This document shows, one piece after another, positions 8,407 through 18,672 of a stretch of 64,000 bases of DNA (position 1 is its first letter; each line of letters starts with the position of its first letter). Under the pieces are notes generated by a model. The model saw nothing but the letters and a program-made list of their open reading frames with translations, was not told where the DNA came from and made no database searches. The DNA is from Chlamydiales bacterium (GTDB taxonomy: Bacteria > Chlamydiota > Chlamydiia > Chlamydiales > JAAKFR01): NCBI GenBank assembly GCA_022601535.1, contig JAJACK010000001.1, forward strand, positions 217,764 to 281,763, read 5' to 3'. Position numbers and translations under genes: made by a program.

Positions 8407-9668
8407 GCACGTACCACCTTCTCACCTTTGACCACATGCCGTGTATCAATGATAAGTTTGCTGTTTTTAATTACTTGCGACCAGTCAAACTGTGAATGGT
8501 CTGTCGTTATCACAACAGCATCAAATTCACCCAACCGATCAAAAGGAACCGAATTAAGATTAAATTCTTTAAGATAAGGGATAAAAGGATCATGGTAAGC
8601 CACTTCAGCCCCTTTTTTCTTCAGAAGCTCTAACACTTTGATCGCACAAGAGTGGCGAGGATCATCCACATCTTTTTTGAATGCCACTCCTAGTAATAAA
8701 ACCTTTGAGCCTACAATCGCCTTTCTCGCCTTTCCCAATCCTTCAATTGTTTTATCTACGACAAAATAAGGAGCCATGTCATTGACATGTCCTGCCGTAT
8801 CAATCATTTGAGAAGGACCTTCTGTAGACATCGCCTTCCATGTCAGATAGAATGGATCGATCGGAATGCAGTCTCCCCCAACACCAGGGCTTGGATCAAA
8901 CCGTGTAAAGCCAAAAGGTTTTGTCGCCGCAGCTTCGATGACTTCCCAAACATCCATCCCCATTCGATCAAAGAGAATCTTCATCTCATTGGCAAAAGAG
9001 ACATTCACCAACCGGTACGTATTTTGATAAATCTTTGCCGCCTCAGCAACCCGTGTATTTGAGCAACAGTAGGTTTGACATCCAATCGTTTTATAGAGGT
9101 GCTCCACCAATTCCAAACACTTCGGTGTCACTCCACTGAGGATCCGTGGGACAGAACGAAATGTGTGATTGGGATTTCCAATATCCGAAATTTCAGGGAC
9201 ATACCCCAAAAAGACCTCTTTACCCACCTCATATTTACCACTGATCAAAGGGAGAAATTCTTCTTCTGTGGTCCCCGGATAGGTCGTACTCTGCAAAATA
9301 ATGAGCTGCCCTTTCTTTAAATAATCAGCAACCTCTTTAAAAACAATACGTAATGGACCAAAATCAGGCTGTTTATGCTCATCTAAGGTTGTAGGAACAC
9401 TTACAATAATGATGTCAGCATCTTTGAGAACACTTGCATCTGTCGTAGGGATAAATTTCTCGCTTTTAATCAGAGGGAAAAGATCATCAAGAGGAAGAAA
9501 ACCCATAGATGACTCCCCCTTTTTCAAGTTTTCTACTTTTTCAGTGTCACAGTCGAGCCCAATGATCGGAAACCCTTCCTTTCCAAACACTTCTAAAAGA
9601 GAAAGACCAACATAACCCATCCCAATGACAGCAATAACGGTCTCTTTTGAAGAGATCTTATTAAGCAA
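8403..9668 (-). CDS. UDP-sugar 6-dehydrogenase (UDP-GlcNAc/ManNAc dehydrogenase type)
   Basis: A 421-residue NAD-dependent enzyme that oxidises C6 of a UDP-hexose or UDP-N-acetylhexosamine to the uronic acid. It has the N-terminal Rossmann motif GMGYVGL, the central catalytic segment GGDCIPIDPFYLTWKA with the nucleophilic Cys, and the C-terminal UDP-binding domain (LLGVAFKKDVDDPR). The IPIDPFYLTWKA form is that of the WbpA/TviB/WecC branch and not of plain UDP-glucose dehydrogenase, so an N-acetylated substrate is favoured. It is first in a coupled pair with the epimerase and lies downstream of two glycosyltransferase genes on the same strand, pointing to surface polysaccharide or LPS sugar synthesis. 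Confidence 0.88.
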   Translation of the reverse strand: MLNKISSKETVIAVIGMGYVGLSLLEVFGKEGFPIIGLDCDTEKVENLKKGESSMGFLPLDDLFPLIKSEKFIPTTDASVLKDADIIIVSVPTTLDEHKQPDFGPLRIVFKEVADYLKKGQLIILQSTTYPGTTEEEFLPLISGKYEVGKEVFLGYVPEISDIGNPNHTFRSVPRILSGVTPKCLELVEHLYKTIGCQTYCCSNTRVAEAAKIYQNTYRLVNVSFANEMKILFDRMGMDVWEVIEAAATKPFGFTRFDPSPGVGGDCIPIDPFYLTWKAMSTEGPSQMIDTAGHVNDMAPYFVVDKTIEGLGKARKAIVGSKVLLLGVAFKKDVDDPRHSCAIKVLELLKKKGAEVAYHDPFIPYLKEFNLNSVPFDRLGEFDAVVITTDHSQFDWSQVIKNSKLIIDTRHVVKGEKVVRA

Positions 9669-9691
9669 AACTTCCCCACGTATTTATTATT

Positions 9692-10753
9692 TCAATTATA
9701 ATACAATTGTTTCACTTCTTCAATTAATATATCAGTAAGCTGGTCCCAGTGATTGTGATTAGGATCGGTAATAAGCTTCTGATGAAGCGTATCAGCAAGC
9801 TCTGCCCTTTCTTCGTAAGTTGTTTTTATTAATTTGTTTAAGATTTGTTTGTTGTAGTCAAAATCCCCGTAACGAAGGAGGTAGGGGTGGTCATAAGGAT
9901 AGCCTGTATCAGGAGAAACAATTGGAATAAACCCACGGGCAGCAGACTCTAAAATCGAGACGCATTGAGCCTCCCACATACCTGGCTGGATGAAAAAATC
10001 TGCAAGATGCGGAATTTGTGTGACTTGAGATTTATTAAGGTGATTGAAATTCTTCTCTCCTGTCCCAAATGTGTGAAGGGTTCGACCAACGCTTTCCACA
10101 AGACGCCTAGAATCAGGAACACACTTCATGTGATTTGTATTGCCGATATAGAGAAAATTGGAAGTTGTATAAGTCGTTTTAATTCTAGGAAAAAGGGACA
10201 AATCAATCGGCTGATGGACCACACGCACCCGCTTATCTTTGAGGTAAGGATGCCAAAAATTGGCCGCTTTTTCGAGATAGGTTCTCTTATTGAATTCAGA
10301 GGTAAGAAAAACCAACGATGCAGCAACATCATAGTAACGCTTTTCAACCTCAAAAGAGAGAGAAGCAGGAGAGATTGATGTGGAGTGGTCCTCATGCCCA
10401 TTCCAAGGGGAGAATGCAACCATTTTTCGAGTCCGTCTTGAAGCCTTTAAAAAGGTCTCTCCAATATGACCGATCACCACATCCTTTTCCCTAATTTGAG
10501 CAATCCGCTTAGAGCTCTCTCCTTGGAAACGGAGGAAAGTGACACGGGGAAAGTGTTTTTTAAGAGCAACAAAAGGGTGATAACTCAGTTCTGTATTCGC
10601 CTTCAGCCCATGGTGAAAACGGTCGTACCCATTTTTATGTGTGTAGACGTAAAAAATGCGCTTGCCAGGGAGCTGCTCATTTAATAAGAGTAAGAGCTTC
10701 CGAATAAACTTCAACGTAGGCTCCGTTTTTTCCATGTGCGATAGGAGCGCCAC
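9692..10753 (-). CDS. Putative GT-B fold glycosyltransferase
   Basis: A product of about 353 residues. The C-terminal half has a group 1/GT4-like nucleotide-sugar-binding pattern (FLYIGNTN near the middle, then SILESAARGFIPIVSPDTG, with the Glu of the E-x7-E/G region). The N-terminal acceptor domain is poorly conserved. ATG at 10753 overlaps the upstream GT2 gene by 43 bp; a start at MEKTEP (10735) is also possible. The tight overlap with the GT2 and the following UDP-sugar genes indicate one polysaccharide-assembly operon. Donor and acceptor are unknown. Confidence 0.72.
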   Translation of the reverse strand: MALLSHMEKTEPTLKFIRKLLLLLNEQLPGKRIFYVYTHKNGYDRFHHGLKANTELSYHPFVALKKHFPRVTFLRFQGESSKRIAQIREKDVVIGHIGETFLKASRRTRKMVAFSPWNGHEDHSTSISPASLSFEVEKRYYDVAASLVFLTSEFNKRTYLEKAANFWHPYLKDKRVRVVHQPIDLSLFPRIKTTYTTSNFLYIGNTNHMKCVPDSRRLVESVGRTLHTFGTGEKNFNHLNKSQVTQIPHLADFFIQPGMWEAQCVSILESAARGFIPIVSPDTGYPYDHPYLLRYGDFDYNKQILNKLIKTTYEERAELADTLHQKLITDPNHNHWDQLTDILIEEVKQLYYN

Positions 10754-11430
10754 CTTTCAAGAGGAGAACGGATATAACGGTTGCGCACCTGATACACCTC
10801 ATCATTCACACCACTTGGTTCACTTGTCGAAAGAGAACCTGAATGTTCGCGGAAACAGGCAAGAGGAGCAAAGAGAGGTAAAGGAGTTGTTTTTTGAGCA
10901 AGACGGAGCCAAAGGTCGTAATCCATACAATATTTTAATTTTGGACAAAATCCCCCTACATCGGCAAAGAGTTTCCGAGAAATCACCGTCGCAGGATGAG
11001 TGATAAAGTTGTATTTTCGAAGACGGGAAGGAGAAAATGGTTCAAAAGGGGTCAAACGAACTCTCTCTCCTCTTTCATTGACAATATAAGCACGCCCATA
11101 GAGCCACAAAACATTTGGGTGTTGCTTGAGCGTTGTTGCAATTTGAGCAAGCACGCGCTCATGCACAAGATAGTCATCGGCATGGAGATGGATTAAGAAA
11201 TCACCCGATGCAAATGCAGCCCCCTTATTCATTCCATCTGCAATCCCCCTATCCTTCCCTTCGTGAATTATTGTTTTGTAACGACTTGCAATAGAAAGAG
11301 TCTCATCAGAGCTCCCCCCATCCCAAATGAGGTGCTCGACATCCCCATAGGTCTGGTTTGCAACTGACTCAAGCGTCTCCTTCAAATATGTTTGAGCGTT
11401 GAATGTGGTGGTAATGATCGAGAACTTCAC
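10711..11430 (-). CDS. Family 2 glycosyltransferase
   Basis: A small inverting GT2 of about 239 residues. The conserved domain starts at VKFSIITTTFNAQTYL, continues with WDGGSSDET, and has HADDY as the DxD-type metal/nucleotide motif. A second conserved stretch, CMDYDLWLRLA, matches the acceptor-side acid region of GT2 enzymes of the WcaA type. No membrane helices, so it transfers single sugars and is not a processive synthase. The frame is open upstream to 11511, but the domain starts at GTG 11430. That start also avoids overlap with the divergent kinase gene beginning at 11468, so it is preferred. Confidence 0.82.
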   Translation of the reverse strand: MKFSIITTTFNAQTYLKETLESVANQTYGDVEHLIWDGGSSDETLSIASRYKTIIHEGKDRGIADGMNKGAAFASGDFLIHLHADDYLVHERVLAQIATTLKQHPNVLWLYGRAYIVNERGERVRLTPFEPFSPSRLRKYNFITHPATVISRKLFADVGGFCPKLKYCMDYDLWLRLAQKTTPLPLFAPLACFREHSGSLSTSEPSGVNDEVYQVRNRYIRSPLERWRSYRTWKKRSLR

Positions 11431-11467
11431 ACTTGCATACTTTTTTTTATTCTTGCAGAATGTGAGC

Positions 11468-12493
11468 ATGATAAAGCACTTTTTGTTTTTTTGTACCCTC
11501 CTTTTCTCCATCCCTTCCCAGGCAGATTATAATGTCATCGGAATTGGCACCCCCGCCATCGATTATATACAACAAGTCTCCGAACCCTTTCTACAGCGAC
11601 TTGCCCTTTCAAAAGGAGGATGGAAAGAGAGCGATGCTCATGCATTTGCCCACCTCCTTCTCAAGGCCGCTGAATCCGCCCCCCCTCTCATCTTCTCCGG
11701 AGGCTCAGCGTGCAATACCATGAAGGGGCTCGCAGCACTTGGGATGAATGCCTCGATCACAGGAAATCTTGGCAATGATGCCATGGGAGACCAGCTCCTC
11801 ATGATCCTTCAAGAAGCAAATGTCACCCCCCTTTGCACACGAGGAACCACCCCCACAAGCCAGATCGCTTGCCTCATTACCCCTGATGGAGAACGCTCTT
11901 TTTGTGCCTACATCAGAGCTGAAAAAGAGATCTCACCTCACGACCTTAGAAAAAAATATTTTGAAGATGCACACCTTGTTCATGTCGAAGGGTACCGGTT
12001 GATCAATGAGACCTACATCGAGACTGCAATGAAAATGGGGAAAGAGCGGGGAGCTCTCATCTCTTTTGACCTTTGTAACCTTATTTATGGGGATAAATAC
12101 CGCGAACGAGTGCTTGGATTTTTAAACGAATATGTTGACATTGTCTTTCTAGACAAAGATGAAGCTTACGCCTTAACACACCTAGATCCAGAAAACACCT
12201 GCCATTTTCTACGCAATTACTGCTCAATTGTCGTTGTCAAAGTGGGAGATAGAGGATGTTTTGTCGGGAGCGATGAGACTGTCACTCACTACCCAGGATT
12301 GCCTTCCAATCTCGTCGATGCCACCGGAGCTGGAGACCTTTTTAATTCAGGATTCCTCTATGGAATCTTGAATAACGCCCCGATTGAAAAGTGCGCCTAT
12401 TTCGGAAATCTACTCGGAAGCACCGTCATAAAACAGTTCGGAGCAGAGATTCCAGAAGAAAAATGGCCCCTCCTTCTCGAAAAAATGAGATAA
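11468..12493 (+). CDS. PfkB-family carbohydrate/nucleoside kinase with apparent signal peptide
   Basis: A ribokinase/adenosine-kinase family protein of about 341 residues. Motifs: GGSACNTMKGLAALG near residue 77 of the frame (substrate region), GNLGNDAMG, and the C-terminal DATGAGDLFNSGF, which carries the catalytic Asp and anion hole. The family core begins at DYNVIGIGTPAIDY. Here 19 residues precede it (MIKHFLFFCTLLFSIPSQA), which read as a classical Sec signal peptide with cleavage after SQA. No ATG, GTG or TTG between that segment and the core gives a clean cytoplasmic start. ATG 11468 is preferred over the longer frame from 11399. The phosphate acceptor could be adenosine or a sugar. If exported, access to ATP is unexplained. 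Confidence 0.82.
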   Translation: MIKHFLFFCTLLFSIPSQADYNVIGIGTPAIDYIQQVSEPFLQRLALSKGGWKESDAHAFAHLLLKAAESAPPLIFSGGSACNTMKGLAALGMNASITGNLGNDAMGDQLLMILQEANVTPLCTRGTTPTSQIACLITPDGERSFCAYIRAEKEISPHDLRKKYFEDAHLVHVEGYRLINETYIETAMKMGKERGALISFDLCNLIYGDKYRERVLGFLNEYVDIVFLDKDEAYALTHLDPENTCHFLRNYCSIVVVKVGDRGCFVGSDETVTHYPGLPSNLVDATGAGDLFNSGFLYGILNNAPIEKCAYFGNLLGSTVIKQFGAEIPEEKWPLLLEKMR

Positions 12494-12497
12494 GGGA

Positions 12498-12526
12498 TTG
12501 TCAAGAATCCTCTCTTCCCCTATGAT
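12498..12526 (+). promoter_or_regulatory. Promoter of the rpsL operon
   Basis: TTGTCA at 12498-12503, a 17-base spacer, then TATGAT at 12521-12526. This is near-consensus for the major vegetative sigma factor. It lies just after the kinase stop codon and about 40 bp before rpsL, leaving a short leader with AAGAAGG before the start. Confidence 0.65.
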
Positions 12527-12565
12527 TCTCCTTTGTTCATGAAATTTTGATTTAAAGAAGGTGCA

Positions 12566-12937
12566 ATGCCCACTATTAACCAACTTATCCGTCACGGACG
12601 GGGAAAAAAGAAAAGACGCAAGAAGTCACCAGCCCTTGTACGCTGTCCTCAGCGAAGAGGTGTCTGCCTTCAGGTGAAAACAAAAACTCCTAAGAAACCA
12701 AACTCTGCGCTACGAAAAGTCGCTTGGGTCCGGCTCTCTAATGGTCAAGAAATTATTGCCTATATCGGTGGTGAAGGCCACAATTTGCAAGAACACAGTA
12801 TTGTTCTTGTTCGAGGAGGTAATGTAAAGGATCTGCCTGGTGTCCGCTACCACATCGTGCGGGGAGCTTTAGACTGCGCAGCCGTGAAAGACCGGAAGCA
12901 AGGACGCTCTCTTTATGGGGCCAAACGACCTAAATAA
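12566..12937 (+). CDS. rpsL: 30S ribosomal protein S12
   Basis: A 123-residue uS12, the decoding-centre protein of the small subunit. It matches the family end to end: N-terminal [31 protein letters not shown] in the decoding loop, [20 protein letters not shown], and a basic C-terminus. The Lys residues of TPKKPNS are the wild-type, streptomycin-sensitive form. It is the first gene of the rpsL-rpsG-fusA-rpsJ transcript, with rpsG 14 bp downstream. Confidence 0.98.
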   Translation: MPTINQLIRHGRGKKKRRKKSPALVRCPQRRGVCLQVKTKTPKKPNSALRKVAWVRLSNGQEIIAYIGGEGHNLQEHSIVLVRGGNVKDLPGVRYHIVRGALDCAAVKDRKQGRSLYGAKRPK

Positions 12938-12951
12938 GAAAAAGGAAAGAT

Positions 12952-13425
12952 ATGTCAAGAAGAAGACGCCCAGAAAAGCGTGAAGCGCAACCCGACCCCC
13001 TTTATGGGAGTGAAACACTAGCAAAGTTTATCAATAAACTAATGCTCAGCGGAAAGAAAGCCGTTGCACGTCGCATTGTTTATGGAGCTTTGATAGATTT
13101 TGCTAAAAAAATCAACTCTGACAACCCTGTCGATGCGTTCGAAACAGCGCTTGAAAACGCAAAGCCTACACTAGAGGTTAAGTCTCGCCGAATCGGTGGA
13201 GCTACCTACCAAGTCCCTATTGAAATCCCTTCTGAGAGACGCACTTCGATGGCCATGCGTTGGATCATTGAAAATTCTCGCAAGAAAGTGGGTCGTTCCA
13301 TGCAACAAGGATTGATGATGGAACTTATGGACTGTTTCAATAATCAAGGCGCAACCATCAAGAAAAAAGATGATACACATCGGATGGCTGAAGCGAACAA
13401 AGCATTTGCTCATTATAAGTGGTAA
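12952..13425 (+). CDS. rpsG: 30S ribosomal protein S7
   Basis: A 157-residue uS7, which nucleates assembly of the 16S rRNA 3' domain and lines the E site. Conserved segments are FINKLMLSGKK, ALENAKPTLEVKSRRIGGATYQVPIE, and AEANKAFAHYKW at the C-terminus. AAAGGA lies before the ATG. It sits between rpsL and fusA as in nearly all bacteria. Confidence 0.98.
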   Translation: MSRRRRPEKREAQPDPLYGSETLAKFINKLMLSGKKAVARRIVYGALIDFAKKINSDNPVDAFETALENAKPTLEVKSRRIGGATYQVPIEIPSERRTSMAMRWIIENSRKKVGRSMQQGLMMELMDCFNNQGATIKKKDDTHRMAEANKAFAHYKW

Positions 13426-13440
13426 TCGAAAGGAGAATTC

Positions 13441-15528
13441 ATGCCTAGGTCTAAAGAAGATCGTCTAGATAAAGTAAGAAACATCGGCATCATGGCACAC
13501 ATCGATGCTGGGAAAACGACCACAACGGAACGGATTCTCTATTACGCCGGCCGCACACACCGCATTGGTGAAGTGCACGAAGGGGCTGCTACAATGGATT
13601 GGATGGAGCAAGAGCAAGAGCGTGGGATCACCATCACCTCTGCTGCAACCACAATCTATTGGAAAGACTCTAAAATCAATATTATCGACACCCCAGGACA
13701 CGTCGACTTCACCATCGAAGTTGAACGTTCTTTACGTGTTTTAGACGGTTCTGTCGCTGTCTTCGATGCCGTTTCTGGTGTTGAACCTCAGTCTGAAACA
13801 GTTTGGCGTCAAGCTGATAAATACAGCGTTCCCCGTATCGCTTTTGTCAATAAAATGGATCGCATGGGAGCAAACTTCTTCGATGCGCTCGAATCGATGA
13901 AAGAAAAACTCGGAGCAAATGCAGTTGCCGTTCACTGTCCTATCGGAGCTGAGAGCGAATTTGCCGGCATGGTCGACCTCATCACTATGAAAGCGTTGGT
14001 TTTCAAAGATGAAACACTTGGAGCCGAGTGGGAAGAGCTCGATATCCCAGAAGATCTGAAAGAAAAATGTACAGAGATGAGACAAGAGCTACTCGAAGAG
14101 CTTGCGACCATCGACGAATCAAATGAAAGCTTCATGCACAAAGTGATTGAAGCGCCAGAGACACTCACTCCCGAAGAGATCCACCCTGTCATTCGAAAAG
14201 GTGTGATCGAAAATAAAATCAACCCAGTTCTCTGCGGTTCAGCTTTTAAAAACAAAGGAGTTCAGCAACTCCTCGACTGTATCGTCCTTTGGATGCCCTC
14301 TCCCTTAGATAGAGGTGCTGTCCACGGAATCAACTCAGATGATAGTGAGCCGATGGAAATTGCTCCAGAAGATGATGCTCCTTTGGCTGCTCTCGCCTTT
14401 AAAATCATGACAGACCCCTACGTTGGCCGGATCACTTTTGTCCGTGTCTACGCAGGAACCTTGAAAAAAGGCTCTACTCTGATCAACACATCGAAAGACA
14501 AAAAAGAGCGCGTTTCACGTCTCTTAGAGATGCACGCAAATGATCGAAAAGATCGAGATGAATTTTACACAGGTGATATCGCTGCTTGTATCGGTTTGAA
14601 AAACACCACCACAGGAGACACTCTTTGCCAAGAAGGGAAAGAACTCCTCCTCGAAAAGATGGAATTCCCCGATCCTGTTATCGATATGGCGATCGAGCCA
14701 AAATCCAAAGCAGATCGAGAAAAACTTGCTCAAGCACTTGGAGCCCTGGCTGAAGAAGATCCAACCTTCCGCGTTTCGAGCAATGAGGAGACTGGACAAA
14801 CCATCATCTCTGGAATGGGAGAGCTCCACCTCGATATTCTACGCGATCGAATGATCCGTGAATTCAAGGTCGAGGCAAACGTTGGTAAGCCTCAAGTTTC
14901 CTACAAAGAGACTATTACAACTCCAAGCAAAACAGAGACAAAATTTGTGAAACAGAGTGGTGGACGGGGTCAATATGCACACGTCTGTCTAGACATCTGC
15001 CCTAATGAACCTGGAAAAGGAAATGAAGTCGTCAGCAAAATTGTTGGAGGAGCGATTCCAAAAGAATACATTCCTGCAGTGATTAAAGGGATTCACGAAG
15101 GACTTTCTTCAGGGGTTTTAGCCGGTTACGGTCTTGTAGATACAAAGGTTGAAATTGTCTTTGGTTCTTACCATGAAGTTGACTCCAATGAAATGGCGTT
15201 TAAAATTTGTGGTTCCATGGCGATCAAAGAAGCTGCTCAAAAAGCAAAGCCTGTCATCTTAGAACCCATTATGAAAGTGGACGTCACCACACCTGAAACA
15301 AGTATGGGTGATGTGATCGGTGATTTGAATAAGAGACGTGGAAAAATTCTTGGACAAGAGAGTTCAAAAGCAATGGTTAGGGTGAATGCAGAAGTTCCCC
15401 TCTCCGAAATGTTTGGTTATACAACAACACTTCGTTCTATCAGTTCTGGTCGAGCTACATCAACGATGGAACCTGCCTACTTCTCTAAAGTACCGCAGAA
15501 AATACAAGATGAAATCATAAAAAAATAG
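13441..15528 (+). CDS. fusA: Elongation factor G
   Basis: A 695-residue translocation GTPase of normal length. G motifs are [19 protein letters not shown] (G1), [11 protein letters not shown] (G2), DTPGHVDFT (G3) and NKMDRMG (G4). Domains II to V follow, with [16 protein letters not shown] and [16 protein letters not shown] precedes the ATG. In place of a tuf gene the next gene is rpsJ, an arrangement known from chlamydiae. Confidence 0.98.
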   Translation: MPRSKEDRLDKVRNIGIMAHIDAGKTTTTERILYYAGRTHRIGEVHEGAATMDWMEQEQERGITITSAATTIYWKDSKINIIDTPGHVDFTIEVERSLRVLDGSVAVFDAVSGVEPQSETVWRQADKYSVPRIAFVNKMDRMGANFFDALESMKEKLGANAVAVHCPIGAESEFAGMVDLITMKALVFKDETLGAEWEELDIPEDLKEKCTEMRQELLEELATIDESNESFMHKVIEAPETLTPEEIHPVIRKGVIENKINPVLCGSAFKNKGVQQLLDCIVLWMPSPLDRGAVHGINSDDSEPMEIAPEDDAPLAALAFKIMTDPYVGRITFVRVYAGTLKKGSTLINTSKDKKERVSRLLEMHANDRKDRDEFYTGDIAACIGLKNTTTGDTLCQEGKELLLEKMEFPDPVIDMAIEPKSKADREKLAQALGALAEEDPTFRVSSNEETGQTIISGMGELHLDILRDRMIREFKVEANVGKPQVSYKETITTPSKTETKFVKQSGGRGQYAHVCLDICPNEPGKGNEVVSKIVGGAIPKEYIPAVIKGIHEGLSSGVLAGYGLVDTKVEIVFGSYHEVDSNEMAFKICGSMAIKEAAQKAKPVILEPIMKVDVTTPETSMGDVIGDLNKRRGKILGQESSKAMVRVNAEVPLSEMFGYTTTLRSISSGRATSTMEPAYFSKVPQKIQDEIIKK

Positions 15529-15545
15529 GATAAATAGGTCGTAGG

Positions 15546-15860
15546 ATGAGCAAAAAACAAAAAATACGTATTCGGTTGAAAGGATTTGATCAAAGACAGA
15601 TCGATCGCTCAACAGGTGATATCGTTGAAACGGCAAAACGTACAGGTGCACGTGTCGTTGGTCCCATCCCTCTACCTACAAAGCGTGAGATTTATACAGT
15701 CCTACGCTCTCCTCACGTAGACCGAAAATCACGTGAACAGTTTGAAATCCGTACACACAAACGGCTGATCGATATCCTTGATCCAACAGGTAAAACAATC
15801 GATGCTCTGAAGACTCTTTCCTTACCAGCCGGTGTCGATATTAAAATTAAAGCTGCGTAA
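15546..15860 (+). CDS. rpsJ: 30S ribosomal protein S10
   Basis: A 104-residue uS10 (NusE), a small-subunit protein that also acts in antitermination. Conserved features are [37 protein letters not shown], and the [13 protein letters not shown] segment. It is 17 bp after fusA. Its stop codon overlaps the start of the CysJ-like gene by one base (TAATG), so the latter is probably translated by coupling. Confidence 0.98.
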   Translation: MSKKQKIRIRLKGFDQRQIDRSTGDIVETAKRTGARVVGPIPLPTKREIYTVLRSPHVDRKSREQFEIRTHKRLIDILDPTGKTIDALKTLSLPAGVDIKIKAA

Positions 15861-16885
15861 TGCCAACAAAACCTTCTGCCTATGTCTCTATTAAAAAGAG
15901 GGAAAAGCTCACAAAAGAAGGTTCTGAAAAAGAAACATTTCACCTCACTCTCGACCTAGAGCAAGCCAAAATTGACTATGCCGTTGGGGACTGTATTGCC
16001 ATCTATCCTCAAAACGATCCCCAACTTGTTGCATCTATCCTCTCCCATTTCTCAGAAAGTCCAGACACCCTCGTCAATGAAGAAAACACCTTTGAGCAGT
16101 TTCTTCTCCACCACGCCAACCTGATCCGTGCTCCTAAAGCACTGTACCAAAAACTTGGTGTCGAAAAAACTGATTACCTCATCGCCCTTCTCCCCTGTTC
16201 TATTTCAGCAAAAGAATTTTGCTCTCACCTCTCACCCATTCTTCCCCGCTTTTACTCCATCGCCTCCTCGATGCATGAGGTAGGAAAAAGTGCTGATTTA
16301 ACCGTTACAGTCAATCCCAATCCCGATGGATTCCCGATCCCCTTTGGAACCTGCTCCCACTTCCTCTGCCACAGAGCCCCCCTAGACCAACCCATTATTC
16401 CCATCTACCACCACACCTCTTCCCACTTCCACCTTCCAAAAGAGTCTTATGATAAACCCATTATCATGGTAGGACCAGGAACAGGAATCGCCCCTTTTCG
16501 AGGATTTATGCAGGAGAGAGTTGCACGAAATGGATGCAGTGAAAACTGGATCTTCTTTGGAGAACAAAGAGAAGCATTTGACTTCTACTACAAAGATGAA
16601 TGGCAAAAATATATTGAAATGAATCAGCTGAGATTTGACACCGCCTTTTCCCGCGATGGAAAGGAAAAAATTTATGTCCAAGATCGAATGCTCGAAAATC
16701 AAGAAGAAATTTGGAAATGGCTTGAGAAAGGAGCCTATTTTTTCGTCTGCGGAGATGCAAAAAAAATGGCCCGAGATGTCGATCTCACCCTCAAACAAAT
16801 CATCCAAAACCATACAAATATAGATCCCAAAGATTATATAAAAAAATTAAAATCTGAAAAAAGATATTTAAGAGATGTTTACTAA
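15860..16885 (+). CDS. CysJ/cytochrome-P450-reductase-like flavoprotein (no FMN domain)
   Basis: A 341-residue NADPH-dependent FAD oxidoreductase of the ferredoxin-NADP reductase fold. Visible motifs are [10 protein letters not shown] (FAD), [10 protein letters not shown], and [16 protein letters not shown] plus [13 protein letters not shown] (NADPH). The C-terminus ends KRYLRDVY, with the aromatic residue usual in this family. The flavodoxin-like FMN domain of true CysJ is absent, so the electron acceptor must be a separate protein. In Chlamydia the same gene follows rpsJ and is annotated as a sulfite reductase subunit; no CysI is visible here. The physiological partner is unknown. Confidence 0.85.
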   Translation: MPTKPSAYVSIKKREKLTKEGSEKETFHLTLDLEQAKIDYAVGDCIAIYPQNDPQLVASILSHFSESPDTLVNEENTFEQFLLHHANLIRAPKALYQKLGVEKTDYLIALLPCSISAKEFCSHLSPILPRFYSIASSMHEVGKSADLTVTVNPNPDGFPIPFGTCSHFLCHRAPLDQPIIPIYHHTSSHFHLPKESYDKPIIMVGPGTGIAPFRGFMQERVARNGCSENWIFFGEQREAFDFYYKDEWQKYIEMNQLRFDTAFSRDGKEKIYVQDRMLENQEEIWKWLEKGAYFFVCGDAKKMARDVDLTLKQIIQNHTNIDPKDYIKKLKSEKRYLRDVY

Positions 16886-16937
16886 TATTATTTTCTTTAA
16901 TTGATTTTAATCTTATTTCCATAGATAATAGATTACT

Positions 16938-18107
16938 ATGGCAATTAAAATTCACCGTTCTGGTGTTCTTGCAGCTGGTCTTGCTCTTTTCTCAATGTTT
17001 TTTGGAGCAGGAGACCTTATTTGGCCCTTGATCCTTGGTGGACAGGCAGGAACCCAAACCCTTCCTATGATGATTGGTCTCCTAATTAGTGGTGTTTCGC
17101 TCCCCCTATTAGGTCTTATTTCAATGATGCTCTTTAAAGGAGACTACTACTCTTTTTTTAAACAGATTGGAAGAGTTCCAGGAATGGTCGTTCTTTTTGC
17201 TGTGCAAATGATTTTAGGACCTCTCGGCTCCCTCCCAAGACTCTTCACACTTGCCCATGCAACGATCCAACCCTATATCCATGTCAGCTTAATGACATTT
17301 AGCCTTATCTCTGCTGTTGTTATCCTTCTTTTTACCCTTAAAAAACAACGTATCGTCGATATCCTAGGAATTGTTTTAACCCCGCTACTCCTTCTCTGTA
17401 TGGGGGCAATTTTAGTTTTGGGCTTTATAGGGCATCCCGCTCCAGAGACTGTTTATATTACAAAAACAGAGTCATTTATGAATGGACTGCGTGGGGGTTA
17501 TAACACCCTTGATATGATCGCTTCCTTTATCTTTGCTCCCCTTGTCTTTAGCTATTTCCTACGGGGTGGAGAGAATGATTCTACAGTAGAAGGACGACGC
17601 CATATCTTCAAGAAAATGCTTAAATCTTGTTTGATTTCCGGCTTCTTACTTGCAACTATGTTCTTTGGTCTCTCTTACTTAGGCTCCTATTATACTCCAG
17701 TTCTACCTGAGCATACAGAAGCTGAAAAGCTTGGACTCATTGCCCACCTCCTCTTAGGATCAAAAGGGGCTCTTTTCTCAGCAATGGCAATCACAGTTTC
17801 ATGCTTAACAACAGCTATCCCGATCTGTATCATCTCATCTGAATACATCAAAAAGACTTTCTTTAAGGATAGAGGACACCCCCTTACCAGCGCTTCGATC
17901 CCTCTTTTATTGTCGATTGTTATTGCCAATTTAGGATTCATGGGGATCGCCAAAATGCTCGAACCGATCCTACAGATTCTCTGTCCTGGGTTGATCGTTC
18001 TCTGTGTCTTAAATATCTTAAACCGACTTTGTGAATTAAAAACACCCCGTATGCCAGTTTATATCGCCTTTGCGATCTCTTGCATCGGCTATTTTGTTAT
18101 TCCATAG
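16938..18107 (+). CDS. brnQ: Branched-chain amino acid transporter, BrnQ family
   Basis: A 389-residue polytopic membrane protein with roughly 12 helices. The N-terminal signature [20 protein letters not shown] is typical of BrnQ/LIVCS cation symporters that import Leu, Ile and Val. An uptake system suits an intracellular organism dependent on host amino acids. The gene lies between the CysJ-like gene and the convergent ispF. Its stop overlaps the end of ispF by 11 bp. In Chlamydia trachomatis these two neighbours are adjacent, so brnQ seems inserted here or moved (from memory). Confidence 0.9.
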   Translation: MAIKIHRSGVLAAGLALFSMFFGAGDLIWPLILGGQAGTQTLPMMIGLLISGVSLPLLGLISMMLFKGDYYSFFKQIGRVPGMVVLFAVQMILGPLGSLPRLFTLAHATIQPYIHVSLMTFSLISAVVILLFTLKKQRIVDILGIVLTPLLLLCMGAILVLGFIGHPAPETVYITKTESFMNGLRGGYNTLDMIASFIFAPLVFSYFLRGGENDSTVEGRRHIFKKMLKSCLISGFLLATMFFGLSYLGSYYTPVLPEHTEAEKLGLIAHLLLGSKGALFSAMAITVSCLTTAIPICIISSEYIKKTFFKDRGHPLTSASIPLLLSIVIANLGFMGIAKMLEPILQILCPGLIVLCVLNILNRLCELKTPRMPVYIAFAISCIGYFVIP

Positions 18108-18579
18108 TTGTGAGAATCACAATTGCTGCAATCCCTTCACCACACCCAAAATTGGTCAATCCTTCACCCGTTGTTGCCGTCACTCCAACTTGGCTCTTTT
18201 CAAGCCCCATCACCTTGCCAATCGATTCTCGCATTTCCTCAATTTTTGGAAGAAATTTTGGTCTTAACGCTTCAATTGTCACAGCAACATGCGAAATGGT
18301 CTGCTTCCCTAATGTTTTTAACGCCTCTTTCAGATAAACAGAACTATCGGTAATTCCATCTTTTTGTAGGATTTCATCCGCTCGCTTTCCCAAAATAATC
18401 TCACCTGTGACAGAAGAGATCGCATTACAAATCGCATGGAAAACAACATCACCATCCGAATTTGCCTTCAATCCAGGTACACCATCGAAAATAACGCCAC
18501 CTACAACACACGGCTTTGTCGATTCTTCACTTAAAAACCGATGGCTATCTTGTCCAATTCCAGTACGTATTCTTCTCAT
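18097..18579 (-). CDS. ispF: 2-C-methyl-D-erythritol 2,4-cyclodiphosphate synthase
   Basis: A 160-residue enzyme of the MEP isoprenoid pathway, converting CDP-ME 2-phosphate to MEcPP. The metal site GQDSHRF (Asp and His), [13 protein letters not shown] and the CDP-binding [19 protein letters not shown] are all present and the length is normal. It is convergent with brnQ (11 bp overlap). The pathway enzyme IspD is encoded near 60.6 kb in the same window. Confidence 0.96.
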   Translation of the reverse strand: MRRIRTGIGQDSHRFLSEESTKPCVVGGVIFDGVPGLKANSDGDVVFHAICNAISSVTGEIILGKRADEILQKDGITDSSVYLKEALKTLGKQTISHVAVTIEALRPKFLPKIEEMRESIGKVMGLEKSQVGVTATTGEGLTNFGCGEGIAAIVILTTME

Positions 18580-18672
18580 ACCGCTATGCTACCATTTTTA
18601 AGAAATAAAATTCCATCTTGACAATTTCTTTATAAGTCGTTACTTTTTTTCTAAACTTCTAAGGAGGATCCC

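Noticed and set aside
13465..14829. Long antisense frames across fusA.
   Set aside because: They are shadows of the real gene, with no start signals or recognisable motifs.
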